From Dioszegia crocea (taxonomy: Eukaryota; Basidiomycota; Tremellomycetes; Tremellales; Bulleribasidiaceae), in assembly GCA_001600615.1 (NCBI GenBank), contig BCKK01000008.1:496001-560000 (forward strand): a stretch of DNA of 64,000 nt, given 5' to 3'. The position numbers and the translations under genes are program-made. The number at the start of each line of letters is the position of its first letter. Position 1 is the stretch's first letter. The notes under the pieces were generated by a model. That model was not told the origin of the DNA, ran no database searches, and saw nothing but the letters and a program-made list of their open reading frames with translations. Below are positions 10,742-22,066 of this stretch, in pieces.

Positions 10742-12845
10742 TCAATATGAGCTATCTGAGGACCACCCATCGCGTGACCAATAACCATGCTCGCGTGCAG
10801 CCGAGGAGTCGGTATATTCCGTCTCAGTTTCCGTCTCGTACTCGGTCGACCTGCGAAGTCAGCATCTACGTTTTTCAGTCACTATCGATCGACTTACAAC
10901 TCGTCTTCTTTGTCTATCAGTCTATCGGCATGCCAGTCCGTAAGAATCCTCCAAGCCTTCTTTCCGACGCGAACACCTCGCCGCGCCCACGGTTCCTCCT
11001 CCAATCCTTGAATCTCTTGCATCGCCTGCACCACTTTCTCGGGCACCGACAGACCCTCATAATCGCAGTGCACCTCCCACACGGGATCTTTCCGCTTATA
11101 CACACGCTCCCTCCACATATGATCCCGTGTAAGGTAGCGCAGACTGGTGGTCGTCCCAGAGATGATATATCTATCGTCGGGTAAGAATGGCTGGCCGGGC
11201 GAATACCCATCCGGTCCTTCTGGTCTGAGCGCATCAAGCTCATACGAGCTGATCTCTTGCGACTCCGCGATGCCCTCTTCATAGTCCTCTTCACTCAAGT
11301 TCACCCATCCCTTGTCCTTAACCTGCTCGAATTCTGAAAGGAGGCGAACACAAACCAACTCGCCACTCCCGTGTCGCATCGAACCGACCCGTCCGGATGG
11401 GTCCGCCGCCCATATATCCAGCTGGTCGAAGAGAGCAAAGTCATCCTTTCCGGTGAATTTTGGGAGTGTGTGGATGATGTGAAGAAGAGGGTAGTTTCGT
11501 AACGTGTCGGCAAAGTCGCAGAAATGCAGGAGGATATGAGGAGGGAATAGCGGTGGTGAATCGACAGGGGCCATGCCTGGTTGCCTTGAGCAGTCTAGAA
11601 ATAGCTGCTGAAGTTCGGGTAGTTTGTATTGCCATTCAAACTGCCTATCAGCAATTGGTCCCTGGGACAGACTTACTGTATCTACCCAGTCACACTTCGT
11701 GATCATCCTCTCGACATTCTGAAAGACACTCGCACTGTCGTGGATGCTATGATCTAGAATGTCGAATCGAGTGGCCAGTGAAGATCTCGAAGTTGAGTGT
11801 GCTGATCCAGCGCTCCAACGAGTGAGGTCTCCCAAGTACTTTCATGACTTTCGATGAACGCGTCATGGTCGGTCGGACAAAATCGCACGATGAGCCGTCT
11901 AAGCTCCGGACTAGCCTTGACAACCTTTGCCATAATCACCATTGCGTCGCTCTGTGGATCGTCCGAAACGATCCGTTTCTGTGGATCGTCCGAAATGACC
12001 CGTAATGAGCATAATCGTGTGGGACCGACAAAGGGTGTAAATTTGGCTTGCTGACCATAGCTAGGTCGTGTTTCGCAGGTATCGAGGCTTACATCAAGGT
12101 CAAGCAGATTTGGCGCGCGAGTAAGGAGGAAGGGGATGAACTCGTAGAGACAGTACGACGACGATCCCAAGGTGAGATGAGTGAGTTCGGGGAAAGAGAT
12201 GGTCGAGCGGGAAAGTAGGATATCGATCAACGGATTCTCTGTTGGGATGCGTAATGTAGCCAGCGTAGGCAGCTTATCGAAACGATAGCCGACGATGTGT
12301 AAGGACTTCAATCGCTGGTAGACCATCCGCAAGATGACCACCAAAACCTCGGCGCTCTCTGCCGAGCCTCGACCTCGTACCGCCCTGATCCTGTCCCATC
12401 TTTCCCGCTCCGTCGAAGCCATCATCTTCCCTATCGCGGTTCTGCCTCTTGCGAAGTCTGACTCATTCATGACCCTTGCCGTGCCATCGATCCTGAGATT
12501 AGGGTATTCGCCAAGATCTTCGACTGGGTTGAGGCTGAAGTTTCGCCATAGTGCGGATATCGCAAGGGGGTTAAAGTAGCGAGACACGCTGGCGAACGCG
12601 AGGAGAGACGAAGGCGGGACGAGGAAGTGGAGGATACGAGCGTGGACTTCGCTAGGTAGGGAGGTGAAAGTAGGGGATCGGAGAGCTGAAGTGAGCGCAG
12701 CAGCGTTTGCGCCGTTATTCTTTGATGTCAGCTCGGACAGTGCGCACATCCTGTCTAGATCTTTTGCGCGATCTATAGACAGTGATTGCTCACCATGATG
12801 CGTTAGGAACTGGATGTGTGGAGGGATATGCGATGAGATATCCAT
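10742..12845 (-). CDS. F-box-like protein, tandem paralogue A (reading frame broken)
   Basis: The F-box-like segment FTSLPSEVHARILHFLVPP, followed by FASVSRYFNPLAISALWRN, lies about 60 residues in. A leucine-rich region with repeated LTHL/LLDLDV strands follows, as in Skp1-binding F-box substrate receptors. The frame ends at TAG 11754-11756 after LRDLHWPLDSTF, but the homology to paralogues B and C continues in another frame (DHSIHDSASVFQNVERM). One missing base explains this. After a possible 36-nt intron, FEWQYKLPELQQLFLDC leads into the C-terminal domain shared by A-C. A final small exon gives an acidic/Ser tail (TETETEYTDSS) ending at 10742. The annotated span is the ancestral gene. Whether it is a pseudogene or carries a sequencing error is open. 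Confidence 0.65.
11951..11995. repeat. 27-nt tandem duplication inside F-box paralogue A
   Basis: TCTGTGGATCGTCCGAAA occurs at 11951-11968 and again at 11978-11995, a period of 27 nt (nine codons). On the minus strand it duplicates an SDDPQ-containing stretch. Paralogue B lacks the extra unit, so this is a recent in-frame expansion. Confidence 0.75.
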
Positions 12846-13133
12846 TTAATATCAAACGATGTGTGATGTATGACTCGTCCGCGAATATCGCGAATACTCA
12901 ATTGGCTGACGCGAGGGGATCAACATTTCCCACCAAAGAATACTCTAGTGCTGGACGGATGCGAGGACCGTACATAGCTGAGATAGCAATGTACTCCTGC
13001 TATACGACACCGTGACAAGCATATTATGTCTTCACATGTCATATCTCATTCGACTGTAACACAGCGTATAGCTTACATGGCGCCACACCTTGGCCCTTGT
13101 CCCATATCAACAGTGTCGATCCTCCGCTCTCCG

Positions 13134-15226
13134 CTATTCCGACTCATCGGTGGCTGTTTCCCATCCGTCTGAAGAGCTGGAGCCATCCGAAGTCTCAGAC
13201 GTCAAAGATCTAAGGAGGTCAGCGTAATCCGCAATACGGCCTGCACTCGCCGTGGCGAGGATGAACAACTCACCCTTCATCCGTGTCCTCATCTTGCACC
13301 GTCCTCTCATACCATCCCCTGAGAATCCTCCACGTCCTATCGTCCACCTCAACTCCTCTCCGCTGCCACGGCTCCTCTGACATTCCCTCGCCATCCCGCA
13401 TCGCCAGAACCACCTCAATAGGTACCAAATGGCCCTTATAATCGCAGAGTACCCGCCAAGTAGGTACCGATTGCTGCTCGTATATCCGCTCCCTCATGGA
13501 ATTGTCGCTGAGGGAGTACCGTATGCCGATAGTCGTTCCCGGGGTGATATACGGATCTTCGGACGTCGACTGGGCGTCATGCAGCTCTGATTCAGAGACG
13601 AGAGCATCCAGCTCAGACTGGTCGACCCCATCTGCACAGGCCTCCTCCTCACCCGACATCTCGTTCAAGTCCACCCATTCATTGTCTTCCACCTGCTCAA
13701 AGTGGGAGAGCAGGCGTACACAAATCACCTCGTCGCCTTCGTGTGTCATCGAGCCAATATACCCCGATGGCAAGGCTGGCCAGTCACCGTGCTGGTCAAA
13801 GAGGGCGAAGTCGTTCACGTTGGAGTCTGGGATGTTGTGTATGACGTGGAGTAGAGGGTAATGTCGCAGGGTGTCGGCAAAGTCGCAAAAGTGTAGGAGG
13901 ATTTCGGGCGAAAAGAGTGGCGGTGATGGGACAGGCATCACCCCTGGTCGCCTCAAGCAATCGAGAAACAATGTCTGCAGTTTGGGGAGAGGATGCCGCC
14001 ATTCCAACTGATGGTCAGGGTACGGCCTGAAGATAGCTCAGAATAAAGGGGCTTGACGTACGGTGTTCATCCAGTCACTCTTGGTGACCAACCTTTCTAC
14101 GTCGCCAAACAACGATCGCGGCGGAGAACCGTCAATGGTTCCATCGTATAGAATCGAATCGATAGGCCAGTAGAGTTCGCGCAGGCCATTATGCTCGGTC
14201 AACGCGTCGATGAGTAGCGGTTGCCAGGGTTCAACGTATTTGGTATTGGTAAGAAATGCGTCGTGGTCGTGAGGGAAGAATCGAAGAATGAGTCGTTGAA
14301 GCTGTGAACTAATCTCGATGAGATAGGCGACCAGATCTGTCCCTTCGTCGGATATATTTGCGCACTCTGCCCGGAGAGACCGAAGCGAGATGGGAGCAGC
14401 CGAGAGGGCAATTTCCGGATACCGCACAAAGCTTGTAGTCCGGTGGCAGCGATCGAGGTTGACGTCGAGATCGTACAGGTTTGGAGTACGGGAACACAGA
14501 AATGCGATGAAGTCATGATCACAATACGACGCCGGACCGATCTTGATATGGGTGAGGCAAGGGAAAGAGAGATCGGATTGGACCATCAAATTATCGATCA
14601 AAGGGTTCGACTTGGGGATTATCAATCCCGCCGTAGGTTGGAAGGAAGGCTGACAATATCCGACAATTTGGATAGCCTGCAGGCGTTGCGACACCATACG
14701 TAAGACGACCATCGCCAGCTCTGCGCCCTTGACTGAACCCCGTACTCTGACCGCCCTGACCATGTCCCAATCCATCCTCTTTGTCTCCACCATAATCTTG
14801 GCCACTTTCGCCCTGCCTACCGCGAAGGCCCTTTCCCGGATGACTGTAACACGCAGATGTCCGCGAAGCGGTCTCTTTGCAGACGGCTCAATCTGAGGAT
14901 CTTCTCCAATGTCCACACCTGGAGTGAGATCGAGATTCCGCCATAGCGCAGCAATCGCCAGCGGTGTGAAGTATCGAGACACGCAAGCGACGGTGATGAG
15001 TGATGCGCGGAGAGTGATGAAGTGGAGGATGCGAGTGTGGACTTCTTTGGGGAGAGATATGAATGTGGTCAGATTAGAGGAGTCTGTTGGGATGGCAGCG
15101 CTGCCCTGCTGTTCTATCAGCTTGATCCCGGAAGGTTACAGAATCCAGATCATTATCCTGTCGAGCCAATCAATCAGAGTTTCCAAACTCATGAAGATCA
15201 CCTCTACTCACTGTCATGTTTGCCAT
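13134..15226 (-). CDS. F-box-like protein, tandem paralogue B
   Basis: The F-box-like motif FISLPKEVHTRILHFITLR is followed by CVSRYFTPLAIAALWRNLDL, then a leucine-rich region (PCLTHIKIG, RTPNLYDLDVNLD, LQRLILRFFPHDHDAF). An intron near 13996-14058 joins DWMNTV to LEWRHPLPKLQTLFLDC. The C-terminal domain includes VICVRLLSHFEQVEDNEWVD and EEPWQRRGVEVDDRTWRILR. A last intron (about 13205-13275) leads to the acidic tail SLTSETSDGSSSSDGWE and stop 13134-13136. B is the only member of the tandem set with an intact frame from F-box to the start of the tail by my reading. The first exon is uncertain: ATG 15226 or 15217 followed by an unusual donor. Skp1-Cul1 ubiquitin ligase adaptor function is inferred from the motif only. 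Confidence 0.7.
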
Positions 15227-15947
15227 CTTGCCCAATCTATTGCTGACGTCACTGCTGATCGCCTGCAAATGCGACCAATTGCTTGAACGAGCGATTGGGG
15301 AAGGAAAGGCGATGCGAAGTTGGCCCATGGTCCGCCCGAGACGCGCCGGCCGGCAAACATCGCGCACGGACCAACTCATTCCTCGCTGTGGGTTACGTCA
15401 GCGAAGACCTGCGGGTCTTGCTGGTCGTTACACGGTTCTGCATGAGCGATTGAGCCTCGACGATGTCTAGCGACCAACTCTTGTGATACAGATACACGAA
15501 GTCCATTTGCCCGAGGACGACAGGTCTTGAATTACTGTGAACGAGGGTAACATAAGGAGAAGCAAAAGGTAGCGTACATTACTTGTGCCGATCAGTTGCA
15601 TATACACCAGGGCTGTAGATCTTCATACACAGCGACGTATGGGAAGGAGGAGATCAGAGGAAGGGACCGATCCGGATAGGTGAAGGGTGCGAAGGCTGTG
15701 GAAGGATGAACAACGATGAAACATGGGAGGATAGTCGAATGGCCGAAGGAAATGGTGTGCGCGCAGGGGTCGGCGAGGGCATATGATGTACAGCCGGCAG
15801 GGAGGGGCTAGGGAGCTGTACAGAGGTTGATTCCGAAGGAGAATGATGCGGGGTAGAGGGAGAATGGTGTGATTTGGAGGTAGATGTTGAAATCTCGCAC
15901 CAATTTTTAGCCTGGTAGGAGGTAGGATGGAAACCCCCTTCGTTTGA
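15227..15947. other. Intergenic region between F-box paralogues B and C
   Basis: No conserved frame or RNA gene is seen. It should contain the promoter of B and the 3' end of C, which are transcribed in the same direction. Confidence 0.4.
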
Positions 15948-17911
15948 TTACTGTGTATACTGTGTACACTGTGATTGAGACCAGTCGTCTTCATCGTCCG
16001 ATTGATCGTATTCCTCATCCGACGATCTGGAAATCAGTACACAGGGTAACGACACCCCGAAGCCCAGAAGCTGATATGAACTCACAACTGTCCCATATCA
16101 ACGAAATCTTCGCCCTGCACCAATCCCTCATACCAGTCCGTCAACACCTTCCACGCGCTCTCTCCCACCGAGACCCCTCTGCGCTCCCAGGGCTCACCAC
16201 TCAATCCCTCCACATCCCACATCGCCTGAACCACCTCGATCGGCACCGGAAGGCCTTTGTAGTCGCAAAGCACCTTCTTCACTGACTCCGCCCGTTTCTC
16301 ATACACCCTTTCTCTCATCGTACCATCCCGAGCAGTATATCGTAGAGAAGTTGACGTGCCCCGAATGAGGTACTCCTCGTCCGGAATCTCCGCTTCTTCA
16401 ATCTCGACGCCATCGGCGTCTATCTCCATCTCCTCTTTGCGCCATTCCCGATCCTCCACCTCCTCGAAGTCTACCAAGAGACGAGCGCAGATCAGTTCGT
16501 CCTCGCCACGCCTGATGGACCCGACTTGACCGAACGATTGACCTGCCTGTACGTCTAGCTGATCGAAGATGTCGAAATCGACGACATCGGAATGCTCTTG
16601 GATGGTGTGAAGGATATGAAGGCGGGGGTAGAGTCTTAGAAAGTCGGCGAAAGCGCGAAGGTGGAGTTGGATATGGACGGGGAAGGATGGTGCTAATTCG
16701 TAGGACGTTTCGCTAAAGAGGGACCAAGGCTGGTCGCAGTTGTCCAGGAATAGGCGCTCAAGATTGGGTAGTCTGTATCGCCACTCGAACTGAGAGTCAG
16801 TCCTTGATAACTTCCTGCTGCCTGTCAAGACATACCGTATCTGTCCATTTGCACCGTACAGCCAGCGTAACAAGGCTTTCCAACCCACTCAGGTCGCCAT
16901 TGAGGACCTCGTCGCGAAAGATGGTGTCGGTAGGCCAATAAAGGCTCCGAAGCTGGGTATGCTCACTGAGCGAGTCCCTGAGCTGCCTGAGCTCCGAGCT
17001 GTTAGGAATGGGTGAATCGCTTGTACCACTCGGGGACCCGGAATCGCCGGAAACGCCCTCGTGATCGTCGCAGAACGCCGGGTGTTCAGATAACGAGAAG
17101 TGTACGATTAAGCGGCGGAGTTCAGGGCTGGATATAACGAGGTGGATGATAGCGTCGATTCCTTCTTGGGTATAATGGAAGGATGTAACCCGAATCGACC
17201 GAATGAGGGTGGGGCCGACCAGTATACCTCCTGCATTTTGGAGCTTATCACAGCTGCGTGATGCCTCGGCGTAGAGATCGACATCGAGGTCGAGTAGGTT
17301 GGGCGCGCGGGCGCAGAGCAGTCCGGGGAAATCATAATGACAGTAGGAGCCGTACTCGAGCTCGGCGTGAGTGAGCGAAGGAAAAGTGATGTCGGACTCG
17401 GACAGCAAGACATCGAGCATCTTTTCATCCTCCGCGGACTGACTCCAGCTGGACCCGCATTCCGAGTCTGACAAAGAGGTGCCAAACTCCAGTCGTGTCA
17501 GCCGAGGTCCGATCATCCGTAGGACGTCCATCATCGACTCGGCAGTCTCAGGCGTAGCCGGAAGCCTGAGCGTCCTGACCATCCCCCATAAATCTGCCTC
17601 CACCTCGCAGAGCATAGTGGCGATCCTATCGCTGTTGACTGTGTCCGATATTTCCGACGAGGTAAAGTCCAGCGACCGCCATAATTGGGGTATCGCCAAA
17701 GGCTTGAGCCTGGACGAGACGCATGCGACAGAGAGCAGATCGTCGGTGCAGTCGATGAAGTGGATGATACGAGCGTGGATTTCTTTGGGAAGGGCGACGA
17801 ATGTGGAAGGAGCAGGAAGCTTGGCACGGGAGACCGCGGCTCTGCTGCGAGTTTCCTGTGATGTCAGCTTCGGTTACTGGAGTTGGGCGACATGAAAAAA
17901 TTTACCATCAT
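15948..17911 (-). CDS. F-box-like protein, tandem paralogue C
   Basis: The F-box-like region reads FVALPKEIHARIIHFIDCTD then VACVSSRLKPLAIPQLWRSL. LRR-like strands follow (FPSLTHAELEYGSYCHYD, ARAPNLLDLDVDLY, SPELRRLIVHFSLSEH), and LRSLYWPTDTIFRDEV matches the site where paralogue A is broken. An intron near 16794-16835 joins CKWTDTV to FEWRYRLPNLERLFLDN. The C-terminal domain (LICARLLVDFEEVEDREW, GEPWERRGVSVGESAWKVL) is shared with A and B. A last intron (about 16024-16091) adds SSDEEYDQSDDEDDWSQ, the acidic tail, ending at TAA 15948-15950. The start at 17911 (MM, then an intron to ETRSRAAVS) is provisional, since an in-frame ATG lies upstream at 18052. Confidence 0.7.
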
Positions 17912-18432
17912 AGCGTCGAAGAGGAGCTGTGATTTTTGAGCTGCGCCGCAGAGGGTTCGCCTTGTCGATAGGTGAAGTGGCGGAGGAAAGACCAGGAGAA
18001 GGAAATTCACTTGAGGGTCCCCGGGGTTAGCGACAGGCAACACATTCCTCAACTTTTGGGTATTACGTCATCACTGATTTCGCCGCAAGCGCCCACCGCT
18101 AGCTAGCGCTCTACGGTCTAACCCTCGCTCCAGTCCCACTCTTGTGGCAAAGTGCATCATCGGACAGTCATGCGAGTCGCAACTGCCCTTAGATGCGACT
18201 GCAAGGGAGATAATAGCTAGAGCATGATTCAGATGGTCCTTAATCGGTCCCTCCGCTCCGCTCCGCAACAGCCGGCCCGGTGGCCGAGAGAAGTCGCCTT
18301 TTGTTCTCATGTGACATCCAATCCATCTAACTTGAAGATGGAGCATCTGATCAGCGCGCGAGTTCGTGCCCTTCAGCATTTTTCTATGCCTAATTTGAAC
18401 CCCTATCCTAAAGCCCCCTCGATTTGTCCGGC
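17912..18432. other. Divergent intergenic region between F-box paralogue C and gene D
   Basis: This is the shared promoter space for paralogue C (minus) and the F-box-like gene D (plus). No conserved coding segment or structured RNA was recognised. Confidence 0.4.
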
Positions 18433-19682
18433 ATGTCCAATATATCGCCTGCCAGCTCCCGTTCTGCTCCCAAAACGATAGAGCTACCTGAAGAGCTTTG
18501 GCAAGACATTCTCGAACTGCTCAAACGCCCTCTTCCTCCTCCTACGGGGAAAAATGAACGATCAAGTGTCCGCCAGCCTGAATTGGCAACGATGATGTGT
18601 GTCAGCAAGGTAAATACAAGAGCCTCCACCTGAATGTGGCAGCTGTGAGAACAGTTGAAGCTGATTGGCGTAGCTGCTTAACAATCTCACCGCGCCCTTC
18701 CTGTACACCATCGTAGTCACCGACAACTTCCCCTCATTCCTCCGTAACTTCGGAAAATCTAGCCGTAGTCCCGGTATTCAATCCAAGCGCGATTTACTCC
18801 AGTACACTTCGAAGCTATTCCTCGAGTATGGCGATAAAGGCGAGCCGTCTTATCATCGTCTCATGACTTGCGGCGGAGACCTCTTCAGTCTCCTCCGCCT
18901 ACCCAATGATAGCGACATCACTCCTATATGTCGTAAAGAGTGCGCCGGCATACTTGCCTCGGCCAAAATGTTGCAAAACAAGGCGAAATCTCTCAAGGTT
19001 GTTGCGACAGGCGCATTCCTCGACGGTCAACATGCGATATGGGATCGGCTATTCCATCGGGAACCTGATCTCAAGAAGAACGCATACATGAGCGATGCAG
19101 GAAGCCATCTCGGGCCTCGCTCTCTACCTAGCCCGTTCAACCTCCTGCCAGCGAATTGAGTGGGGTCCACTCTGCTTCTCGCCCAGGCTTCACCGAGATT
19201 ACCATAACTCTCTTACGGGTGCACCAGTACCTTTCTCTCACAATACACACATCGACGCCAGACGGATTTCAGGCCCAATCGGATCGATTTCATGCGTGAC
19301 GGGCGGTAATTGCAGGTGGTATATTCGATGGGCGGAGTATCCGCGGGCGAACGGACATGCAGAATCGCTGCATGATCTTCAGGAGATTGTGCGCAGAAGC
19401 CTCTGGATCCGATCAGAGACCATGATCGAGCTCTCGGCCGAGGCTCGGGAGGAATCACTCGACAACTCCCCTATCAACATCGACGTTTACCTTCCCCCTT
19501 GCCTCACGACTGGCCACAACTCTCTTTCATTCATCCAAACTCATATGGCGGAGTACATACGGAAATGTCTCAAGGACCTGAAGGTGCCGCAACATCGAGT
19601 CGACAGGGATTCTTGGCGGTTTAAGAGGATAGAAGAGGCACCGCCGTGCGAGGGGTGCGGATGGAATGTCGATCTACTTTAG
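18433..19682 (+). CDS. F-box-like protein D (divergent; frame shift near 19094)
   Basis: The N-terminus has an F-box-like helix set: IELPEELWQDILELLKRP, then LATMMCVSK. After an intron at about 18610-18674 comes LLNNLTAPFLYTIVVTDN. This arrangement (LPEELW, CVSK, PFLY) is typical of fungal F-box proteins with a following Leu-rich region. The first frame runs to about 19159. A second open frame (19095-19682, beginning QEAISGLALYLARSTSC) has protein-like composition and continues to the end but is offset by one base. A stop sits immediately upstream in the second frame, and no good donor/acceptor pair joins the two. A frameshift (true or sequencing) or an unrecognised intron is required. The C-terminus has a CEGCGW motif. 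Function is unknown beyond possible Skp1 binding. Confidence 0.5.
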
Positions 19683-20026
19683 TGCGTCGTCTTCCTCCTC
19701 ATTAGGGCTGAGCTTACCTGCCAGATTCTGTTACTGGATGGGGTGATGGCGTCAAGACTCGCTTAGTTTCTCAACCTTTCTCAATGTGAGTAAGCCACAA
19801 TTTGAGCAGTCCATGCATAATGCTGACCCGGTAGCACATAATATCTGATGTATTCATGTTCACATGCATCTGAAACGGCTCGTCAAAGGATGGCCTCGTT
19901 TCAGAAATTTCAAATGAGGCGTGTGTGGGTGGTCGTCGATGACGTGCCAAGCCAGTGGTCCGAGCCTTGATTTGACGCGTCTCTCGTTCATACCTTCATC
20001 CTCCTCGACTTACTCGAATCAACGAG

Positions 20027-21581
20027 ATGCTCTGGGATCACCTGCCATGCGAGTTCCGTAACTGCCACAGCTCATTCACCCACCCGTTTTTAGCCTGCAA
20101 GACCTGCCGCAGGCAATTATGCCTTTTGCACAGCTCGTCGCCTCATCACGCATGTTTGCTTCTGTCAGTGAGTTGCTCCGCTGTAGAGTCAGTTTTGGAG
20201 AGGTTCTGACTGTTCAGATCGAGCAGCGGGAGGACACTCAAAAGAAGGCCGACACCAAAGATGTAGGTAAACATCGACCTGGCCAGACAGGGCTGACCTT
20301 TGCAGTTGTTGATCCTCTCTCGTGATATAGAAGGGTTGGACCTCGCATCGATAGCGCAGGCGCTAAGGGGCGTTAAAGTCGAACCGATTGGTCCTCTGGG
20401 ACTGCAAGATTGCCGAGATGACAACTTCAAGCATCACATCGAAATTAGCTTCGAAGACGGTGTGGATTGGCTTGCCAGGTTCCCTCAGCGACGCTTTGGA
20501 TCGCCTCCGCCCAGGATCCAGCGCCTAATGACGGAGGGCGGGATAAGGACGACGCTGGTGCTGAAGGGAGCTGGAGTGGCTGTGCCAGGCTGTCATGTAC
20601 CAAAGAATCGTGAGTGGAAACACCTCTTCAATAGCCCGCACACGTATATATCTCTGATGTTACAGACTCAAGTCTCGCCAACCTGTTTTTCTTCGTCAAT
20701 AACCCCAAGGAGATGTCACGCTCGCTACCTCTGGCTGATATGACGACCGAACAACTCGACTCCTTCATCACCTCCTACGCCAAAGTCTCCGCATCCATCG
20801 CCAATGTCTCTTTCACTGGTATCGGCAGCATATGCTCAGCTGACCCCCTTACCAATACCCAGATCGGTCCCTTACTCAACCTGGACTTCTGCAAACCCGA
20901 ATCCCCCCACTTCCTTGGGCCATTCCGGACCAACAAAGACCGATATCTCGCTCAGATTAACTTTTACCTACACGATATCGTGCGGCCAATCTGGCCTTCA
21001 GCTCGCGTGGCTCCCGCAGGGTACTACACCCATTTGTGGCTCCGCGATTTGGTGGAGGGAATGGAGGAGCTGGGGAGGGTCGAGCCGACGTATATCAAGA
21101 TTTATGCGGAGGAGGATGATCACATCGGCGTCAATACGGACAGTCAGGAGGTGATGTGTATCGGTAATTGGGAAGGGTGAGTGTGCCAGATCTGAATCAG
21201 CGGGGACCGACGCTGATGGACCTTAGATCATACACTGTGCCCAAGGCCGAAGCCTTCGCTGCCCCACTCAGATTTCTCGACATCGACTTCTTTTCCGGCA
21301 ACATCAATCTAGCCAAATACGAAGTCCAATTGGCGACCGCTTGCGACCGTCTCGGTCGGTCCGATCTCGGCGACTGCGTTCGAGGCGGCAAGCTGTATCA
21401 ACATCTCGAAGGTGTTCTGGGCCGCGCGGCTCAGATGCATCACATACATGCGCTGCAGGAGATCGTCACTGGGAAGCGTGGCGAAGAGGACGAAGAGGAA
21501 TGGTATGGACTTTTGAAGGTGAAATACGGAGAAATCAAGACAGGGGATGGTGTCAGGAAGAGGAAGCGGAATGGGGTCTAG
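20027..21581 (+). CDS. AN1 zinc finger fused to APH-like phosphotransferase domain
   Basis: The N-terminus holds a textbook AN1 finger: an early Cys pair (CEFRNC), then C-x2-C-x4-C-x2-H-x5-H-x-C, seen as CKTCRRQLCLLHSSSPHHAC. Introns at about 20166-20217 and 20263-20305 lead into the N-lobe of an aminoglycoside phosphotransferase/choline-kinase-like fold (VDWLARFPQRRFGSPPP, GIRTTLVLKGAGVAVPG). After another intron the C-lobe follows: FLGPFRTNKDRYLAQINFY, YYTHLWLRDLVEGMEEL and, after the intron at about 21179-21226, VPKAEAFAAPLRFLDID. The expected catalytic HxDxxxxN and IDWE motifs are replaced by IYAEEDDHIGVN and IGNWEG, so a pseudo-enzyme is plausible. A truncated paralogue at 27437-28320 keeps IDWEWA. 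The substrate is unknown. Confidence 0.7.
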
Positions 21582-22066
21582 ATTCTAGATTGGTGAGGGC
21601 ATAGCTACATAGACTAGCTCTGGACACTTTTCATGGTAGAGAGTAACTCATTGAGACTGTCATGGGTTACCGCGCTTCCCATAAATATAGGTCAACTCCC
21701 TCGCCGGAAAGGACATATGCAGACTGACAATTCACGTTTTGGTGTCGACTCATAGATGGGGTCTTGTAGGATCCGCTATAGCTATAATCTAGTCTCTTCA
21801 GTCTACTTACCATTTCCAAGGCCAAGCCAGACTCCCGACCCCGCTGTCCAATTCTGAAACCAATCCCGAAACGCAACTCGTGCATTTTCCAATTCCTTAT
21901 CCGCATCATTTCCACTAGCCATCGCTTAAGCTGTACGCTGAATTGTTGGATATCCCACAACAGCAGCGCCTTCTTCGCTGTGGCTACTCGTACTGAATTT
22001 GCCCTTCTTTCACCTCTCTTCGCTTAAGCTGCTTCCCCCCAACTCCCACACGAAGCGTACATTAAC

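Noticed and set aside
21670..21922. Possible small minus-strand gene starting MASGNDADKELENARVAF, ending in a GTAAGT donor
   Set aside because: The first exon looks protein-like, but no second exon or stop with good splice context could be found, and I recognise no family. The evidence is too thin to annotate.
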